From: MGIIb-O5 sp036154155
Lineage (GTDB): Archaea > Thermoplasmatota > Poseidoniia > Poseidoniales > Thalassarchaeaceae
Reading direction: 5' to 3'
NCBI GenBank assembly: GCA_036154155.1
Contig: JAYZLP010000049.1
Coordinates: 1 to 56,522 of the forward strand
Length of the DNA: 56,522 bases
Part shown: in pieces, positions 9,256 through 17,880 of the stretch
How positions within the stretch are numbered: position 1 is the stretch's first letter
How the letters are laid out: the number at the start of each line of letters is the position of its first letter
Program-made: the position numbers and the translations under genes
The notes under the pieces: model-generated
Told to the model about the DNA's origin: nothing
The model's database searches: none
The model's input: only the letters and a program-made list of their open reading frames with translations

Positions 9256-10197
9256 ATGGAAGAGGCTGTTCGCGCACTCCTCTCGTCCAGGGGAGTTAGA
9301 CTGGAGCCTCCTTCGGAGGGTATTGAAATCCCTGAGTTCAGATTATTGGGCATTGCAGAGAAGGTCCCAGAGATCGGCGTATCAGTAGAATCGGTTGTCT
9401 TCGTTTGGCATGTGGAATCGGGGCTGGTGCCGATTTCAGACGCCGATTTTGAGAGGTGGTGCGTGGATGCACCCGCTGGGAGGAATTGGATTCTTTGTGA
9501 GCGTGAATTACCAAAGGGATCCCTCAATAATTTACCATCCGGTGTCGAATTAGTGGCATGGTCGCCCGAGACTCTCTCAAGGTGGATAGGGGATGCAGTA
9601 ATTTCAGGAGAACTTGTTGCCAGTACTCCAAGCGCCAATAAGGTAGAGGATTCAGAAGCCCATGCTGGGAATGAGGCGGAAGACGATGACGAAACAATCA
9701 TTGTCCCAGCGATCGTAGATATCGAGTCATGGTTAATTCAATCAGGCAGAGAGGGGTCCCTAACATCCCCCGTCCTTCTCAAAGCGAGGCTTTTGGACGT
9801 TGACGGATCACTGATAGGTCCTGATGGAGATATAATACCATCTAATTGGAAAATAATTGAGGACCCGTGGTCTTCTTCACTGACCATCAGTGAATCCATC
9901 TTGGAAAATTCAAATGTGATGATCAGGATGGTCGAACCACCCGCTAGTAAGTGGTTATCAGAAGAATCTCTGTCGAACAAGCTTCCTTCAATCCTGGACA
10001 GGAAGATACAAGGAGGAAGCGAAGAGGGTGAAGGCCCAGTAAGAAGCATAATGCTCGAATGGTGGAGGGCAGATACTAACTCACTCTCGATGTCAAAACG
10101 TGTTGTCGGAATACCAGGGTGGATTATCGATACTCAAGGTAGAGAGAGCGTGATACTTCATAGCGGTAATGGGAGGACTTACCCGATTCCCGTCTAG
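9256..10197 (+). CDS. Uncharacterised 313-residue protein
   Basis: I do not recognise a family. There is no signal peptide or membrane segment. The N-terminal half (about 1-120) alternates hydrophobic strands and charged helices and has a conserved-looking FVWHVESG / WILCERELPKG pattern. It could be a small alpha/beta domain, perhaps nuclease-like, but no catalytic motif is clear. An acidic low-complexity linker (EDSEAHAGNEAEDDDE, about 131-146) leads into a second domain ending in WIIDTQGRESVILHSGNGRT. It occupies the place where nusA or rps12 normally follow rpl30e. Its 3' end overlaps the convergent coiled-coil gene by 4 bases. Confidence 0.7.
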   Translation: MEEAVRALLSSRGVRLEPPSEGIEIPEFRLLGIAEKVPEIGVSVESVVFVWHVESGLVPISDADFERWCVDAPAGRNWILCERELPKGSLNNLPSGVELVAWSPETLSRWIGDAVISGELVASTPSANKVEDSEAHAGNEAEDDDETIIVPAIVDIESWLIQSGREGSLTSPVLLKARLLDVDGSLIGPDGDIIPSNWKIIEDPWSSSLTISESILENSNVMIRMVEPPASKWLSEESLSNKLPSILDRKIQGGSEEGEGPVRSIMLEWWRADTNSLSMSKRVVGIPGWIIDTQGRESVILHSGNGRTYPIPV

Positions 10198-11069
10198 TCC
10201 CTCTGTAATGCCATCAGCTCATCAGTCGACAAGGTGTCTCCCGACATTAGCCTGGACATCAGATCAGTAACCTCTGTCTTACTTCCTCCTTCTGCCTCAC
10301 CGCCCTCTCTCGCATCGATTGCTTTCATTAGGTCCTGCATGGAATGAATGCACCGCAGTGAAACAATGTACAGATTATGAAGCGCATCAGCCTCTTTCTT
10401 CGACTTCGTAAGTCCTGAATGTGCCGAATTAGCGCGCTCTCTGAGCCTATCTACCTCGTCGGACAACTCCACCATTAGATCGTGCGCCTCTTGCGCTTCC
10501 GTAACTGCTTTCTCCACTCTGTTGTGGGCATCTTCCTGTAGCCTCTCAGCCTCTCTGACCTTTGTTTTCAAATCCCCTAGGCCACCGCTTGACTTGTTTC
10601 TCTCAACTGCCTCTGATAATTCCTGCTTGAGCTTCTTCATCTCTCTGAAGAATTTCTTCTCGCTAGCTCCTGTGAAGCCACCTCTCTCGTATTTCCTCTC
10701 CAACGCTTCCATCTTCGATCTAATTTTTGATGGTGGCGGACCTGATGGCCGCCTCTCTCTTTTGCCGTTTTGTTCGGCCTCAGCTAATCTCGATCGTAGC
10801 TCCGTTCTTACTACCTTCAGTTCATCTGATCTTTCGGATCTCTCTATCTTCAAATCCTTGACTTTGGAATTTGCCACATCTCTAATTTCCTTCTGGCTTC
10901 TGACCTCGGAAATCAGCTCCTTGACTTGCCTATTCACCTCATTTCTGCTATCTAAGTAGGTTCTAACCCTGGCATTGTACTCGTCCCTAACCTCCTTCCT
11001 TCCATCCAAATCTGACTCCATCGTCTGGCATAGGGGTTGGAACAACTCACGAACTTCCGAGTATTCCAA
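10194..11069 (-). CDS. Coiled-coil protein A (COG1340-like)
   Basis: A 291-residue, highly charged, almost entirely helical protein with no signal peptide or membrane segment. Two long coiled-coil arms (about 15-105 and 165-255) flank a Pro/Gly break (RRPSGPPPSK) and a block GGFTGASEKKFFREMKKLKQ. That block resembles the segment seen in archaeal COG1340 coiled-coil proteins. The tail LMSGDTLSTDELMAL is shared in form with protein B. Protein D at 16881 has the same succession, for example DSRNEVNRQVKEL here against DSRNSVQEQGKEL there. The start is TTG 11069, chosen because AAGGAGGT lies 7-14 bases upstream. Function is unknown. Confidence 0.8.
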   Translation of the reverse strand: MEYSEVRELFQPLCQTMESDLDGRKEVRDEYNARVRTYLDSRNEVNRQVKELISEVRSQKEIRDVANSKVKDLKIERSERSDELKVVRTELRSRLAEAEQNGKRERRPSGPPPSKIRSKMEALERKYERGGFTGASEKKFFREMKKLKQELSEAVERNKSSGGLGDLKTKVREAERLQEDAHNRVEKAVTEAQEAHDLMVELSDEVDRLRERANSAHSGLTKSKKEADALHNLYIVSLRCIHSMQDLMKAIDAREGGEAEGGSKTEVTDLMSRLMSGDTLSTDELMALQRD

Positions 11070-11075
11070 AGTATT

Positions 11076-11083
11076 ACCTCCTT
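11076..11083 (-). promoter_or_regulatory. Shine-Dalgarno site deciding a TTG start
   Basis: On the minus strand this reads AAGGAGGT, a near-perfect complement of the 16S 3' end, 6 bases before the TTG at 11069. It is the reason for choosing that non-ATG start for coiled-coil protein A. Confidence 0.7.
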
Positions 11084-11102
11084 AATTCCGAGTTCGAAAT
11101 TC

Positions 11103-11110
11103 CATATAAG
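11103..11110 (-). promoter_or_regulatory. Possible TATA box for coiled-coil gene A
   Basis: The minus strand reads CTTATATG about 35-40 bases before the TTG start at 11069. The position suits an archaeal TATA box with a very short leader. The assignment rests on sequence and spacing only. Confidence 0.35.
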
Positions 11111-11131
11111 GGCATAGCAGGGCGATTACTG

Positions 11132-12097
11132 CTAATCCTCCCTCTTACTAGCAAGATTGCCCTTTCTTGGACCTCTCCTGGAAACTCCCAAACGCCTTCT
11201 TCGGCGACCAGGGGGCAACTGGTCCTTCTTCTCCTCTGACGGTTCTGATTTCGATGATGCCAGTTCTGAGAGACTGCCAGACCCCAGCAATGCGTCTAGC
11301 TCGATGGTGCTCAATGTACCACCAGTCTTTGCTTTGTCCTTAATTTCAGAGAAGCGCACCTTCCTGTTTCTGCCACCGGTAATTCTGCGATATGCCTTTA
11401 CTCTGCCAAGCTCCTTTCTAAGTCCCCTTCTTTCGGACTCAATTTTCTCTAGCTTCTTGTCAATCTTCGATATCCTTTTGCTAGTCTTCCTGACGTCAGA
11501 TCTGGAAATACTATCGGTCCCGACTCCCGACTCTTCCATGGCCTTACTTGCAACGCTCTTGTGCTCCTTCTTCCCCTGATCAAGCTTAGAGGTGATTTCC
11601 TTCATTTTCTTAACGCTAGTAACATACTCCGAGTGGGCTGTTTCGGACTCGGCCTTCATAACAATGGCAGCTTGAATTTCAAAGAATCTTCGAAACGCAT
11701 CAAGCTCCCTTGGAAGTGTGGGGACTGCTGTAAGGTCGTTGTCTATCGTTGTCAGCCTCCTGTATGTTTCTGATAACCACTCGTTTAGGACATCTACTGG
11801 AGGGGGGATGAGGACATTTACCCGATCTCTTTTCGTTCTGGACTTATCCGCCGTCTTCCTCGTCTCGTGGAACTTTCTCAGCAACTCTCTTCTTTCCGAA
11901 TTGGCGCCTTCAATCTGGCCTACTGCGCCACGAAGAATCTTAACTTGGCTGACTAGGTCCGCCCTCTCTTCCCTAAGGTCCCTCTTTTGCCTTTCTAGGG
12001 ATTTTATCTGCCTCTCAAGACCGCCATACATCTCCTGTAATTCGTGTCCGTCCAAATCCTCCAGGTCTTCGAAGGATGAATCCGATGAACTACTCAT
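11132..12097 (-). CDS. Coiled-coil protein B with basic C-terminal tail
   Basis: A 321-residue charged helical protein. The first coiled coil (about 10-75) is followed by a Pro break (LIPPPVDVLNEW), a middle helical part, a second coiled coil (about 150-240) and then TGGTLSTIELDALLGSG, the same short motif that ends protein A. The last 30 residues are strongly basic (PPGRRRRRLGVSRRGPRKG), which suggests nucleic-acid or membrane-surface contact. Its ATG overlaps the stop of gene C by 4 bases (ATGA), so C and B are translationally coupled. It is separated from A by 62 bases with a likely separate promoter for A. No enzymatic motif is seen. Confidence 0.8.
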   Translation of the reverse strand: MSSSSDSSFEDLEDLDGHELQEMYGGLERQIKSLERQKRDLREERADLVSQVKILRGAVGQIEGANSERRELLRKFHETRKTADKSRTKRDRVNVLIPPPVDVLNEWLSETYRRLTTIDNDLTAVPTLPRELDAFRRFFEIQAAIVMKAESETAHSEYVTSVKKMKEITSKLDQGKKEHKSVASKAMEESGVGTDSISRSDVRKTSKRISKIDKKLEKIESERRGLRKELGRVKAYRRITGGRNRKVRFSEIKDKAKTGGTLSTIELDALLGSGSLSELASSKSEPSEEKKDQLPPGRRRRRLGVSRRGPRKGNLASKRED

Positions 12098-12921
12098 TCC
12101 TCCTCGCCTCCTTCCTTCCCTTTCCTCTTCCCTTTCTTGGAGAACGAGGATGCCCCTCCTGACATGACTCTGTGCATGTCGGCCAGGAGGTCGTCATGAC
12201 CCGAACCGATATCTCCGAAACCCTCCTTCAATCGCCTCTCCCAGTGCTCAATCGCCCTGGAAGACTGCGACAGAAGCTCTTTGGCCCTATCCAATTGCCT
12301 ACGGACATCTCTGATTTCTTCCTGAAGTGAGGTCTTCTTCTCGTACAGTGGCTGTGCCTTCTTCACTGCCTCCAGCATCTTTGAATGAGCCCTCTCAGAA
12401 GTCTTGAAGTTGACCACCATCTCCCTTCTAGCCTCGACGTACTCAGCCATCTCAGGATTAGCGTCCTTTCTCTCTTTCAACCATTTCTCGTTTTCCTCAA
12501 TCAGTTTTTTTCTTCTAGAGATGAGCTTCCCCTCAGATTTATGATCAAGCGCAGAAGTCTCTATTTGCGACTCAATACCTTCCAATTCCTCCAGTAGCTT
12601 CTCCTTTTTCCAACCAGGGTCAAGGTTGACCATCCCTCCAGATTCCGATAAGCTATCCCCATATTCTCTGACCTTGGAAATCAATGCCCGAGCTCTTTCC
12701 TGGCTCTCATTCCTTTCCTTTTTCAAACTGGAAACAGACTCGTTAGCCGATCTATGGGTTTCTAGCGCCTTCTCCACCTTAGGAGAAAGGGCGTCTTCCT
12801 CCGCCTCGAGGTTCCTTATCACGCCCGGAAGCTGATCGTCTAGCACCCTCCATCTGGCAAGTAGCCCCTCGGCCAGCTCCTCGGGTTTGACCCTTAGTAG
12901 CCCTTCTGCGTCCATAACCAT
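12094..12921 (-). CDS. Coiled-coil protein C
   Basis: About 275 residues of charged helix without membrane segments. Near residues 98-140 it has a VNLDPGWKKEKLLEELEGIE...SALDHKSEGKLISRRKKL arrangement, comparable to the central block of proteins A and D. It ends in a Lys/Gly/Glu tail (KKGKRKGKEGGEEE) after LADMHRVMSGG. A GTG start at 12954 is possible, but it lies inside the perfect inverted repeat at 12949-12963. ATG 12921 or 12915 is therefore preferred, leaving the repeat as upstream DNA. It is the first gene of the C-B pair and is divergent from the surface-protein gene at 13009. Confidence 0.75.
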   Translation of the reverse strand: MVMDAEGLLRVKPEELAEGLLARWRVLDDQLPGVIRNLEAEEDALSPKVEKALETHRSANESVSSLKKERNESQERARALISKVREYGDSLSESGGMVNLDPGWKKEKLLEELEGIESQIETSALDHKSEGKLISRRKKLIEENEKWLKERKDANPEMAEYVEARREMVVNFKTSERAHSKMLEAVKKAQPLYEKKTSLQEEIRDVRRQLDRAKELLSQSSRAIEHWERRLKEGFGDIGSGHDDLLADMHRVMSGGASSFSKKGKRKGKEGGEEE

Positions 12922-12948
12922 CCGGCCCACCCGGGACAGTCGGTTAAA

Positions 12949-12963
12949 GGTCACTATGTGACC
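12949..12963. promoter_or_regulatory. Perfect inverted repeat GGTCAC-TAT-GTGACC
   Basis: Six-base arms with a 3-base spacer lie in the divergent region between the coiled-coil pair C-B and the surface protein/DtxR operon. The symmetry and position suit a dimeric regulator's operator; the DtxR-type gene at 14628 is the obvious local candidate. That link is inference. Confidence 0.4.
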
Positions 12964-13008
12964 TTGGCAGGGGTTTGATTGATACGGCCCCTTTTCTGAG
13001 CCAATACC

Positions 13009-14631
13009 ATGGGTGAGTACCCTGAGAGTGGCATATTGCGTTATCTCGGGCCATCTTTGGTCGCCCTTTTGGCGTTCCTAGCAACTCCCGGCCTCCCTAT
13101 CCAAGAGGCAATGACTCCTGATTCCGAATTACTTTCTGACAGCATCTCCTTCGATTCTGGGAACTTAAGTAACACAACCGAGCCTTCGTTCATACCTGCA
13201 GGATCCAATGAAGTTGCAATAGTTGGCGAACCAGCTCATTTGGGGGATTACCTAACAGCTTCCATTCTTGTACATAATCAAGGAAATTACTCTGGGGCAG
13301 TATCCATGGTTATTTCTTCAGATAACTGGCCATCCAACGTATCAGGCGAGGGCGTGGAAATAAGTCCAGGGTCAAGCCGTGATGTTTCAGCGGCATTCGC
13401 CCTGAACAGCACCGGGCAAGTCGAAATTCACTGGGAAATCGTCAGCTCCGAGTATGTAGTCAGTGATGATCTGTCTGGCATTATTGTGGTAGAATCTCTC
13501 CCTCCCCAGTCCCTCAGCCTCATAGTAGATAGTGAGAGCTGGACACTATCAGACGGACTCCAAGTTGGGATTTCTGTGCTACTTTCCGATGGCCATTCTA
13601 GGGATGTTGAGATTGTCGCCGATTTGTTCAGTATGGGTGCTCCAAGAGGCTCCCAGAGCCATACCGCCTCACTATCTCCGGGGATTAGGGGAATGTCCTT
13701 CGACTTTGGAAATCCTGATGCAGATTACATTTCATTCACCATACTGCCAATGGGATGGGTGCCATCCGACCAAATCAGCATCGATTACCAACTATCCCCA
13801 CCTGTCGTATCTCCCTCTGTTTCTACTTGTTCCACGGTGCCTGAAATTGCCATTCCGGGCGACTCATTAGTTATCGATTGCGTCATTGCAAACTCGGGAG
13901 ATTCGGCGAGCCTTTCCGGGACCATTTCAGCAATCAGGCAATCCGATGGACTAATACTCTCCACATCTGATACATCACCGCTCCAGCCAGATGATGAATC
14001 AAGCTATTCGTTAGTTGTTCCAGAGTGGCCAGATGACGGCGATGCTATCGTTGAGATTGCATGGTTTTCGGGAGAAAGCTACGCCATGCAGAGCATCCAG
14101 ATCCAGACCCGTGAACCTCCTGCAGAGGGATTCAAACTGCCCTTCGATACATCTGCCGCGCTTCTCGGCTCTGTAATTGGACTTGTTGTGGTAATGGTCG
14201 TACTTGCCGTTTGGAGGGTAATTTCCGAGAAGACTCCATCTACGGGGTCCGAGGACAACTTCAAACTTCGGAGAGAGTCAAGAATCGAGAGAAGGGCAGA
14301 GGTGCAGAAAATGGAAATTTCCTGTCCCTCTTGCGAGCAGAGACTAAGTGTGCCTAAATCGCATGTCGGAGGGGTCAAGTGCCCCTCATGCACCAACCAA
14401 TTCCAAGTCGGCATTTCAGAAAATTTGCAGGAAGAAGATGAAGATGTGAGTGAAACTACCCAAATAACAGACCCTTCACCAGGCCTAAGCTCAAGCTCCA
14501 CAGAAGAAATATTGAGTTGCCCATCCTGCGAGCAGAGACTGAAGGTTCCAATGGATAGAAGGCCTGTAATGTCTCGTTGCCCTGCATGCAGGGCCGAATT
14601 TATGGCATTGAGTGAGGAGGTGGCTAGTTGA
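13009..14631 (+). CDS. Surface protein with one transmembrane anchor and two cytoplasmic zinc ribbons
   Basis: A 540-residue protein. An N-terminal hydrophobic segment (LGPSLVALLAFLATPGLPI, about 9-27) works as a signal or anchor. Residues 40-375 are Ser/Asp-rich beta-type sequence with NQGNYSGAV and NSGDSASLSG segments, like archaeal CARDB/Ig-like surface domains. A transmembrane helix follows at about 383-403 (VIGLVVVMVVLAVW). The cytoplasmic tail carries two MJ0042-type zinc ribbons, each CPSCEQRL...CPxC, at about 438-462 and 503-530. The gene overlaps the DtxR-type regulator by 4 bases. An extracellular module linked to an intracellular zinc-ribbon pair suggests signalling or scaffolding across the membrane; that is inference. 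Confidence 0.75.
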   Translation: MGEYPESGILRYLGPSLVALLAFLATPGLPIQEAMTPDSELLSDSISFDSGNLSNTTEPSFIPAGSNEVAIVGEPAHLGDYLTASILVHNQGNYSGAVSMVISSDNWPSNVSGEGVEISPGSSRDVSAAFALNSTGQVEIHWEIVSSEYVVSDDLSGIIVVESLPPQSLSLIVDSESWTLSDGLQVGISVLLSDGHSRDVEIVADLFSMGAPRGSQSHTASLSPGIRGMSFDFGNPDADYISFTILPMGWVPSDQISIDYQLSPPVVSPSVSTCSTVPEIAIPGDSLVIDCVIANSGDSASLSGTISAIRQSDGLILSTSDTSPLQPDDESSYSLVVPEWPDDGDAIVEIAWFSGESYAMQSIQIQTREPPAEGFKLPFDTSAALLGSVIGLVVVMVVLAVWRVISEKTPSTGSEDNFKLRRESRIERRAEVQKMEISCPSCEQRLSVPKSHVGGVKCPSCTNQFQVGISENLQEEDEDVSETTQITDPSPGLSSSSTEEILSCPSCEQRLKVPMDRRPVMSRCPACRAEFMALSEEVAS

Positions 14632-15281
14632 TAGAACTGAGCGAGTATGAGGAAATGTACCTCAAGAGGATGTTCGAATTTTTCGACTCAAAGCCCGATG
14701 CAATCCTCAAGACCACACAACTAGCCGAGCTCATGGGTGTCAGCGCCGCATCAGTCACAGAGATGATCCAGAGACTAGCCTCTAGGGATCTTGTTACTCA
14801 TATCCCCTACAAGGGCTCAAGACTTACTCCCGCCGGATTTCATCAGGCAGCCAGAGTCAAGAGGAGGGAATGTCTTCTGGAGATACTGCTGTCGGAGGTA
14901 ATAGGCTACACAGGGGATCTAGAGGAGGCAGCATGCAAGATGGAACATGATATGGGCCCGGAGTTGGAAGCTGCTATCGATAAGATGTTGGGATATCCCA
15001 AAGAAACCCCCTCTGGGAAGAAGATCCCAGTAATAGAAAGAACCATTGAGATTTCCCAAGAGGGACTCTTACTTCCAATCAGCAGCATTCCATCCGGCAC
15101 AGAGTCTGTTGTTGAGGTAATCGCCCTAGAACCAGTAGACCGGAAAACATTGCAAGGACTGGGCATAGGCATTGGCTCCGTGATAAGCAAGAATGAGACA
15201 GAGACTCTTTGCGATGGGAATAGTATTGAGCTTTCGAAGTCAATTTCAACAAAGATACTTGCAAGAGTTAGGGGGGCGTAA
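14628..15281 (+). CDS. DtxR/MntR-family metal-dependent transcriptional regulator
   Basis: A 217-residue repressor-type protein in the usual three-part order. A winged helix-turn-helix lies at about 1-65 (LMGVSAASVTEMIQRLASRDLV). The metal-binding dimerisation region is at about 70-135 (AACKMEHDMGPELEAAIDKM). A C-terminal FeoA/SH3-like domain lies at about 145-215 (SGTESVVEVIAL...GIGIGSVI). Such proteins bind operators when loaded with Fe or Mn. The start is TTG 14628, overlapping the stop of the preceding surface-protein gene, and the next gene starts within 2 bases of its stop. No metal transporter is in the window, which is unusual for a DtxR operon. Confidence 0.9.
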   Translation: MIELSEYEEMYLKRMFEFFDSKPDAILKTTQLAELMGVSAASVTEMIQRLASRDLVTHIPYKGSRLTPAGFHQAARVKRRECLLEILLSEVIGYTGDLEEAACKMEHDMGPELEAAIDKMLGYPKETPSGKKIPVIERTIEISQEGLLLPISSIPSGTESVVEVIALEPVDRKTLQGLGIGIGSVISKNETETLCDGNSIELSKSISTKILARVRGA

Positions 15282-15282
15282 T

Positions 15283-16839
15283 TTGATTGATGAAGAAAGC
15301 CTAGATGATCTAGCCGATGAGATTTCGGACTTCACCCCCTCCGCACCAAATCTAGAGTCAACAACCCACAGATCATCCACTGTGGAAAGTGATTGGAAGG
15401 AGGCCGAATTGAGGCAAAGAGAGGGTTCGCTAATCACACTGGATAGGGTCCTGATAAGCGGAGGGGCACGCTTAATCCTCCTTCTACCACTTTTCGCAAT
15501 CGTGTTATTTGGAGTGGCTCAGTCATATGGCGAGACTGACAATCAGTGGTGGGACAGCCACCTCATGGAAGCCTCAGGGGGCCTAAGTCTGGTTACTGCA
15601 ACCTATGCATTGACGCTACTAATAATAATCGCAGACATCGCCCTCCTTTCGTCTCTTCTAAGGATGATGTCATACTCTCGCTCGATATTCCACCAGGAGG
15701 CAGAGTCATTGACCTCATCAGGAATTACTTTCCGCAGCTCTCACGGTTATGCTGAGATGAGGGCTACAATTGATGGCTCAATTAGACAGGTAACTGCCAC
15801 CTCTTCTCTGATGATAATTTCTGCATTACTTCTAGGCACCAGTCTATGGCTCTCGAATGATGACACAGGTATGCCGATACTGATTTCTTTCTCTACCGGC
15901 TCTCTATTGGCAGGTCAAGGCGTCCATCTAATTTCTCACCGGGCAAGATTCAATGCCTCTGAGCCATGGGGGATGCTAGAGGCCTTCTCGCCCCCCATCC
16001 ATCCCGCACTTCTTAACAGGCCGTTCAATGATGTCATAAAGGCGCACATTGATCCTCTCCTCACTATCAGGATTTCTGAGTACATCAAAACGGTAAGGGG
16101 CGGACTAAAGGAAGGAGTGGGAATTTCCGAACTTCAGGAATCCCTCCTCCACCTTCTACATCTGAGAAGGTCATCATTAATTTCAGAGTCTGAGTTCAGA
16201 GACTCACTGGGCGGCTTCGTCGAGAGCTCCGCTATTGACGGATTATTCAACCATCCAGAGCTGGGCGAAGAAACATGGGACAGGTTGCTAATGCACGCGA
16301 GAAACGAATGTAAGCCATTCTTCAGACTGTATGACCGGATGAGGATGAGGAGAGGGGTCAGTAAGTCCGATGGCGGATTCTGGTTTGATGTCGATATGGA
16401 GAATTTGGTAGTTGGCCAGGCGAACCTATTCGCCTTCGTCCTCAATAGGAGCGGAGAGCCCAGGGACCTATTCCTCAAGATTCAGACACCTGACTTCAAA
16501 CCCAATGAGTGCGTATACAAGCTCAGATCCCAGCCCCTGGATTTATCCTTCGATCCCATGTCATCCACCTCTCTCTCAACCGAGATGCAGGAAATGACTA
16601 ACCATACTGGAATTGTCTGGCAGAGTTTGCTTCCTTCGATCAAGGGTGAAGCAACTGTGACGGTAAGGCTCGAGGACGACTCCGGAAATCTGATTTCTGG
16701 AAGGGTGCTAAACGTACAAGTGGGAAATGACCTAGCCACTAGGATGAGGAGGGCAGTAGGTGCAATGTTCATGGCAGGAGCTGCAATAGTGGTGCTTTCC
16801 CCAATAGCTCCATTTGCTAGATCATTATTGGGCCTCTGA
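15283..16839 (+). CDS. Polytopic membrane protein, unknown function
   Basis: About 518 residues. A charged N-terminus is followed by hydrophobic helices near 57-80, 100-127, 170-192 and 198-218. A large soluble part of about 270 residues comes next, then a final hydrophobic helix near 491-512 (FMAGAAIVVLSPIAPFA). The soluble part ends in beta-rich sequence (GEATVTVRLEDDSGNLISG). TTG 15283 is chosen because GGGGGG lies just upstream and the dtxR stop is 1 base away; the in-frame ATG at 15193 would overlap dtxR by about 90 bases. It is the third member of the tightly spaced operon. I do not recognise a family. Confidence 0.72.
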   Translation: MIDEESLDDLADEISDFTPSAPNLESTTHRSSTVESDWKEAELRQREGSLITLDRVLISGGARLILLLPLFAIVLFGVAQSYGETDNQWWDSHLMEASGGLSLVTATYALTLLIIIADIALLSSLLRMMSYSRSIFHQEAESLTSSGITFRSSHGYAEMRATIDGSIRQVTATSSLMIISALLLGTSLWLSNDDTGMPILISFSTGSLLAGQGVHLISHRARFNASEPWGMLEAFSPPIHPALLNRPFNDVIKAHIDPLLTIRISEYIKTVRGGLKEGVGISELQESLLHLLHLRRSSLISESEFRDSLGGFVESSAIDGLFNHPELGEETWDRLLMHARNECKPFFRLYDRMRMRRGVSKSDGGFWFDVDMENLVVGQANLFAFVLNRSGEPRDLFLKIQTPDFKPNECVYKLRSQPLDLSFDPMSSTSLSTEMQEMTNHTGIVWQSLLPSIKGEATVTVRLEDDSGNLISGRVLNVQVGNDLATRMRRAVGAMFMAGAAIVVLSPIAPFARSLLGL

Positions 16840-16880
16840 GTGATAGTTCCATTCAATAGTGAGTCCCACTTCGACGACGC

Positions 16881-17876
16881 ATGCAGAGCGATGAGAGCGG
16901 CCCTGATGACGATCTCAGAACCAGGCTTCATGCCATGGAGACCCGACTGAGGAGGATGAGGGACCAGAGGGCATCTCATAACGAATCTGCTAGGAGGGCC
17001 GCCGACTCCCGAAACTCAGTCCAAGAGCAGGGAAAGGAGCTCAGAGCCTCCATTGAAGAGAGGCTAAATGAGCAGAAAGAGGTCAGAGCAAGGGCCAAGG
17101 CCCACCAGAATCAGAGGGACGCGATTCAATCAAGGATCAGGGAGATTATCTCCAACAAGAGGGGCAAGAAGGGAGATGAAGGAAAGGCGAAGACAGGCGT
17201 CGTAGCACTCTCTGAGACCATAGCTAAGATTAGCAGTATTGAGAATAGGCTAATGACGGACGGGAACCTTACTCTGAAGGCAGAGAACAGAATCCTTAGA
17301 GAGCTAAAATCGCTAATTGCCAGGAGAGATGAACTACTCCCAGCTGCAGCAGAGTTTGAGAGCATCAAGATAGACCTTGGCGACTTGGAGAGCACAATAC
17401 AGTCACTAAAGGCGGAGGCCGATGCCCAACATAATGCCATGACTGATGCGCATAAAGAGGCCGACGCCATTTGGGAGGAAGTCAAGCCCATGCTGGAAGA
17501 GAGGGATTTCCTCAGATCAGAGGGGGACAGGCTGCACTCGCTGTTCGTAGAATCCCGCGAGTCCGCAAATCACATTCACTCTGAGATAGAGATACTTCTG
17601 AAGGAGGTAAATGAAGCTAGAGATGAAATGAGGGCTAGGAGAGAGGAGAGGGAAAGGGTCATCAAGGACCACAATCAATCTGTGAAGGACGCATTGAGGA
17701 CCCCTGATCAGGACGAGGAATTGGCAGATTCATTGACCGAACAACTTCTGAGCCAAGGAAACCTAACCTTGGGAGGCTCGATGTCGGGGGATGCCCAAGG
17801 TTCACCAGTCGCTAAGGAAGAGAGGCCCTCTAGCCGTAAGAGGGTACGTAAGCCCAAGTCATTCAGGGGCCGTTGA
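16881..17876 (+). CDS. Coiled-coil protein D (COG1340-like, related to protein A)
   Basis: A 331-residue charged helical protein. Order: coiled coil (about 10-90), a short basic break (NKRGKKGD), SSIENRLMTDGNLTLKAENR as the central block, a second coiled coil (about 150-275), then a tail with LTEQLLSQGNLTL and a basic end (SSRKRVRKPKSFRGR). Similarity to protein A is visible by eye in three places: the DSRN...QKE segment, the central block, and the LHSLFVESRESANHIHS segment against LHNLYIVSLRCIHS in A. It follows the membrane-protein gene by 41 bases on the same strand and converges on pdxS. The role is unknown. Confidence 0.8.
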   Translation: MQSDESGPDDDLRTRLHAMETRLRRMRDQRASHNESARRAADSRNSVQEQGKELRASIEERLNEQKEVRARAKAHQNQRDAIQSRIREIISNKRGKKGDEGKAKTGVVALSETIAKISSIENRLMTDGNLTLKAENRILRELKSLIARRDELLPAAAEFESIKIDLGDLESTIQSLKAEADAQHNAMTDAHKEADAIWEEVKPMLEERDFLRSEGDRLHSLFVESRESANHIHSEIEILLKEVNEARDEMRARREERERVIKDHNQSVKDALRTPDQDEELADSLTEQLLSQGNLTLGGSMSGDAQGSPVAKEERPSSRKRVRKPKSFRGR

Positions 17877-17880
17877 GGGA

